The notes beneath the pieces are model-generated. The model was not told the origin of the DNA. It ran no database searches and saw only the letters and a program-made list of their open reading frames with translations. Positions 6,141 to 6,201 of a stretch of 6,201 nucleotides of DNA are shown piece after piece. The DNA comes from Parachlamydiales bacterium (GTDB lineage: Bacteria; Chlamydiota; Chlamydiia; Chlamydiales; SM23-39). Every line of letters starts with the position of its first letter. Position 1 is the first letter of the stretch. Position numbers and translations under genes: made by a program. Location: assembly GCA_003151315.1 (NCBI GenBank), contig PLXF01000146.1, positions 1-6,201 on the forward strand, read 5' to 3'.

Positions 6141-6189
6141 GTTTATTTAACCAGGAAGGGGTTTTTAACCCCTTCCTGGTTAAATAAAC
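6141..6189. terminator. perfect 23-bp stem-loop, probable bidirectional terminator
   Basis: Bases 6141-6163 and 6167-6189 are perfect inverted repeats around a TTT loop. The G/C core (CCAGGAAGGGG with its complement) is set on an A/T-rich foot (TTTATTTAA/TTAAATAAA). It begins 33 bp after the NlpC/P60 stop, where a terminator is expected. No long T-tract follows the stem on either strand; the foot of the stem itself would supply the weak A-U pairs. The symmetry would let it serve a converging gene beyond the window as well. Confidence 0.7.
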
Positions 6190-6201
6190 CGACTAGTTTG
6201 G

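Overview
The window reads as chromosomal sequence from a member of the Chlamydiae, most likely an environmental ('Chlamydia-like', Waddlia/Parachlamydia-type) lineage. This is inferred from gene content: a BrnQ transporter, an NlpC/P60 peptidase carrying bacterial SH3 domains, and a eukaryote-like sterol reductase of a kind I recall from Chlamydia-like organisms and Coxiella. No rRNA, marker gene or other taxonomic anchor is present, so the assignment is an inference.

Layout. 94-984 (+) is a probable lipoprotein of unknown function with an Ig-like module. It is followed at once by what looks like the 5' stub of a second small exported protein (1013-1069, +). That stub's own sequence ends exactly where a 170-bp inverted-repeat element begins (1055-1224). 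A hairpin (1264-1288) separates this from brnQ (1302-2492, -), which encodes a branched-chain amino-acid:cation symporter. A 385-bp gap (2493-2877) with no convincing gene separates brnQ from a divergent sterol delta-7 reductase gene (2878-4194, +). That gene converges, with only 10 bp between stop codons, on an exported alpha/beta hydrolase of the PAF-acetylhydrolase/dienelactone-hydrolase type (4205-5221, -). An 85-bp divergent intergenic region leads to an SH3-SH3-NlpC/P60 peptidase (5307-6107, +), which is followed by a perfect 23-bp stem-loop (6141-6189) at the right edge.

How the genes fit together. They do not form one operon: strands alternate and each intact gene looks like its own transcription unit. 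A common theme is life inside a host cell. BrnQ would import host branched-chain amino acids. The sterol reductase would act on host-derived sterols or their precursors, since no other sterol gene is nearby. The exported hydrolase could act on esters in the periplasm or outside the cell. The NlpC/P60 enzyme would cut or recycle peptidoglycan stem peptides.

The most notable points are the plant-DWF5-like character of the sterol reductase, which suggests inter-kingdom gene transfer, and the inverted-repeat element that appears to have truncated a small exported-protein gene. I did not find a new defence or mobile system in the window.
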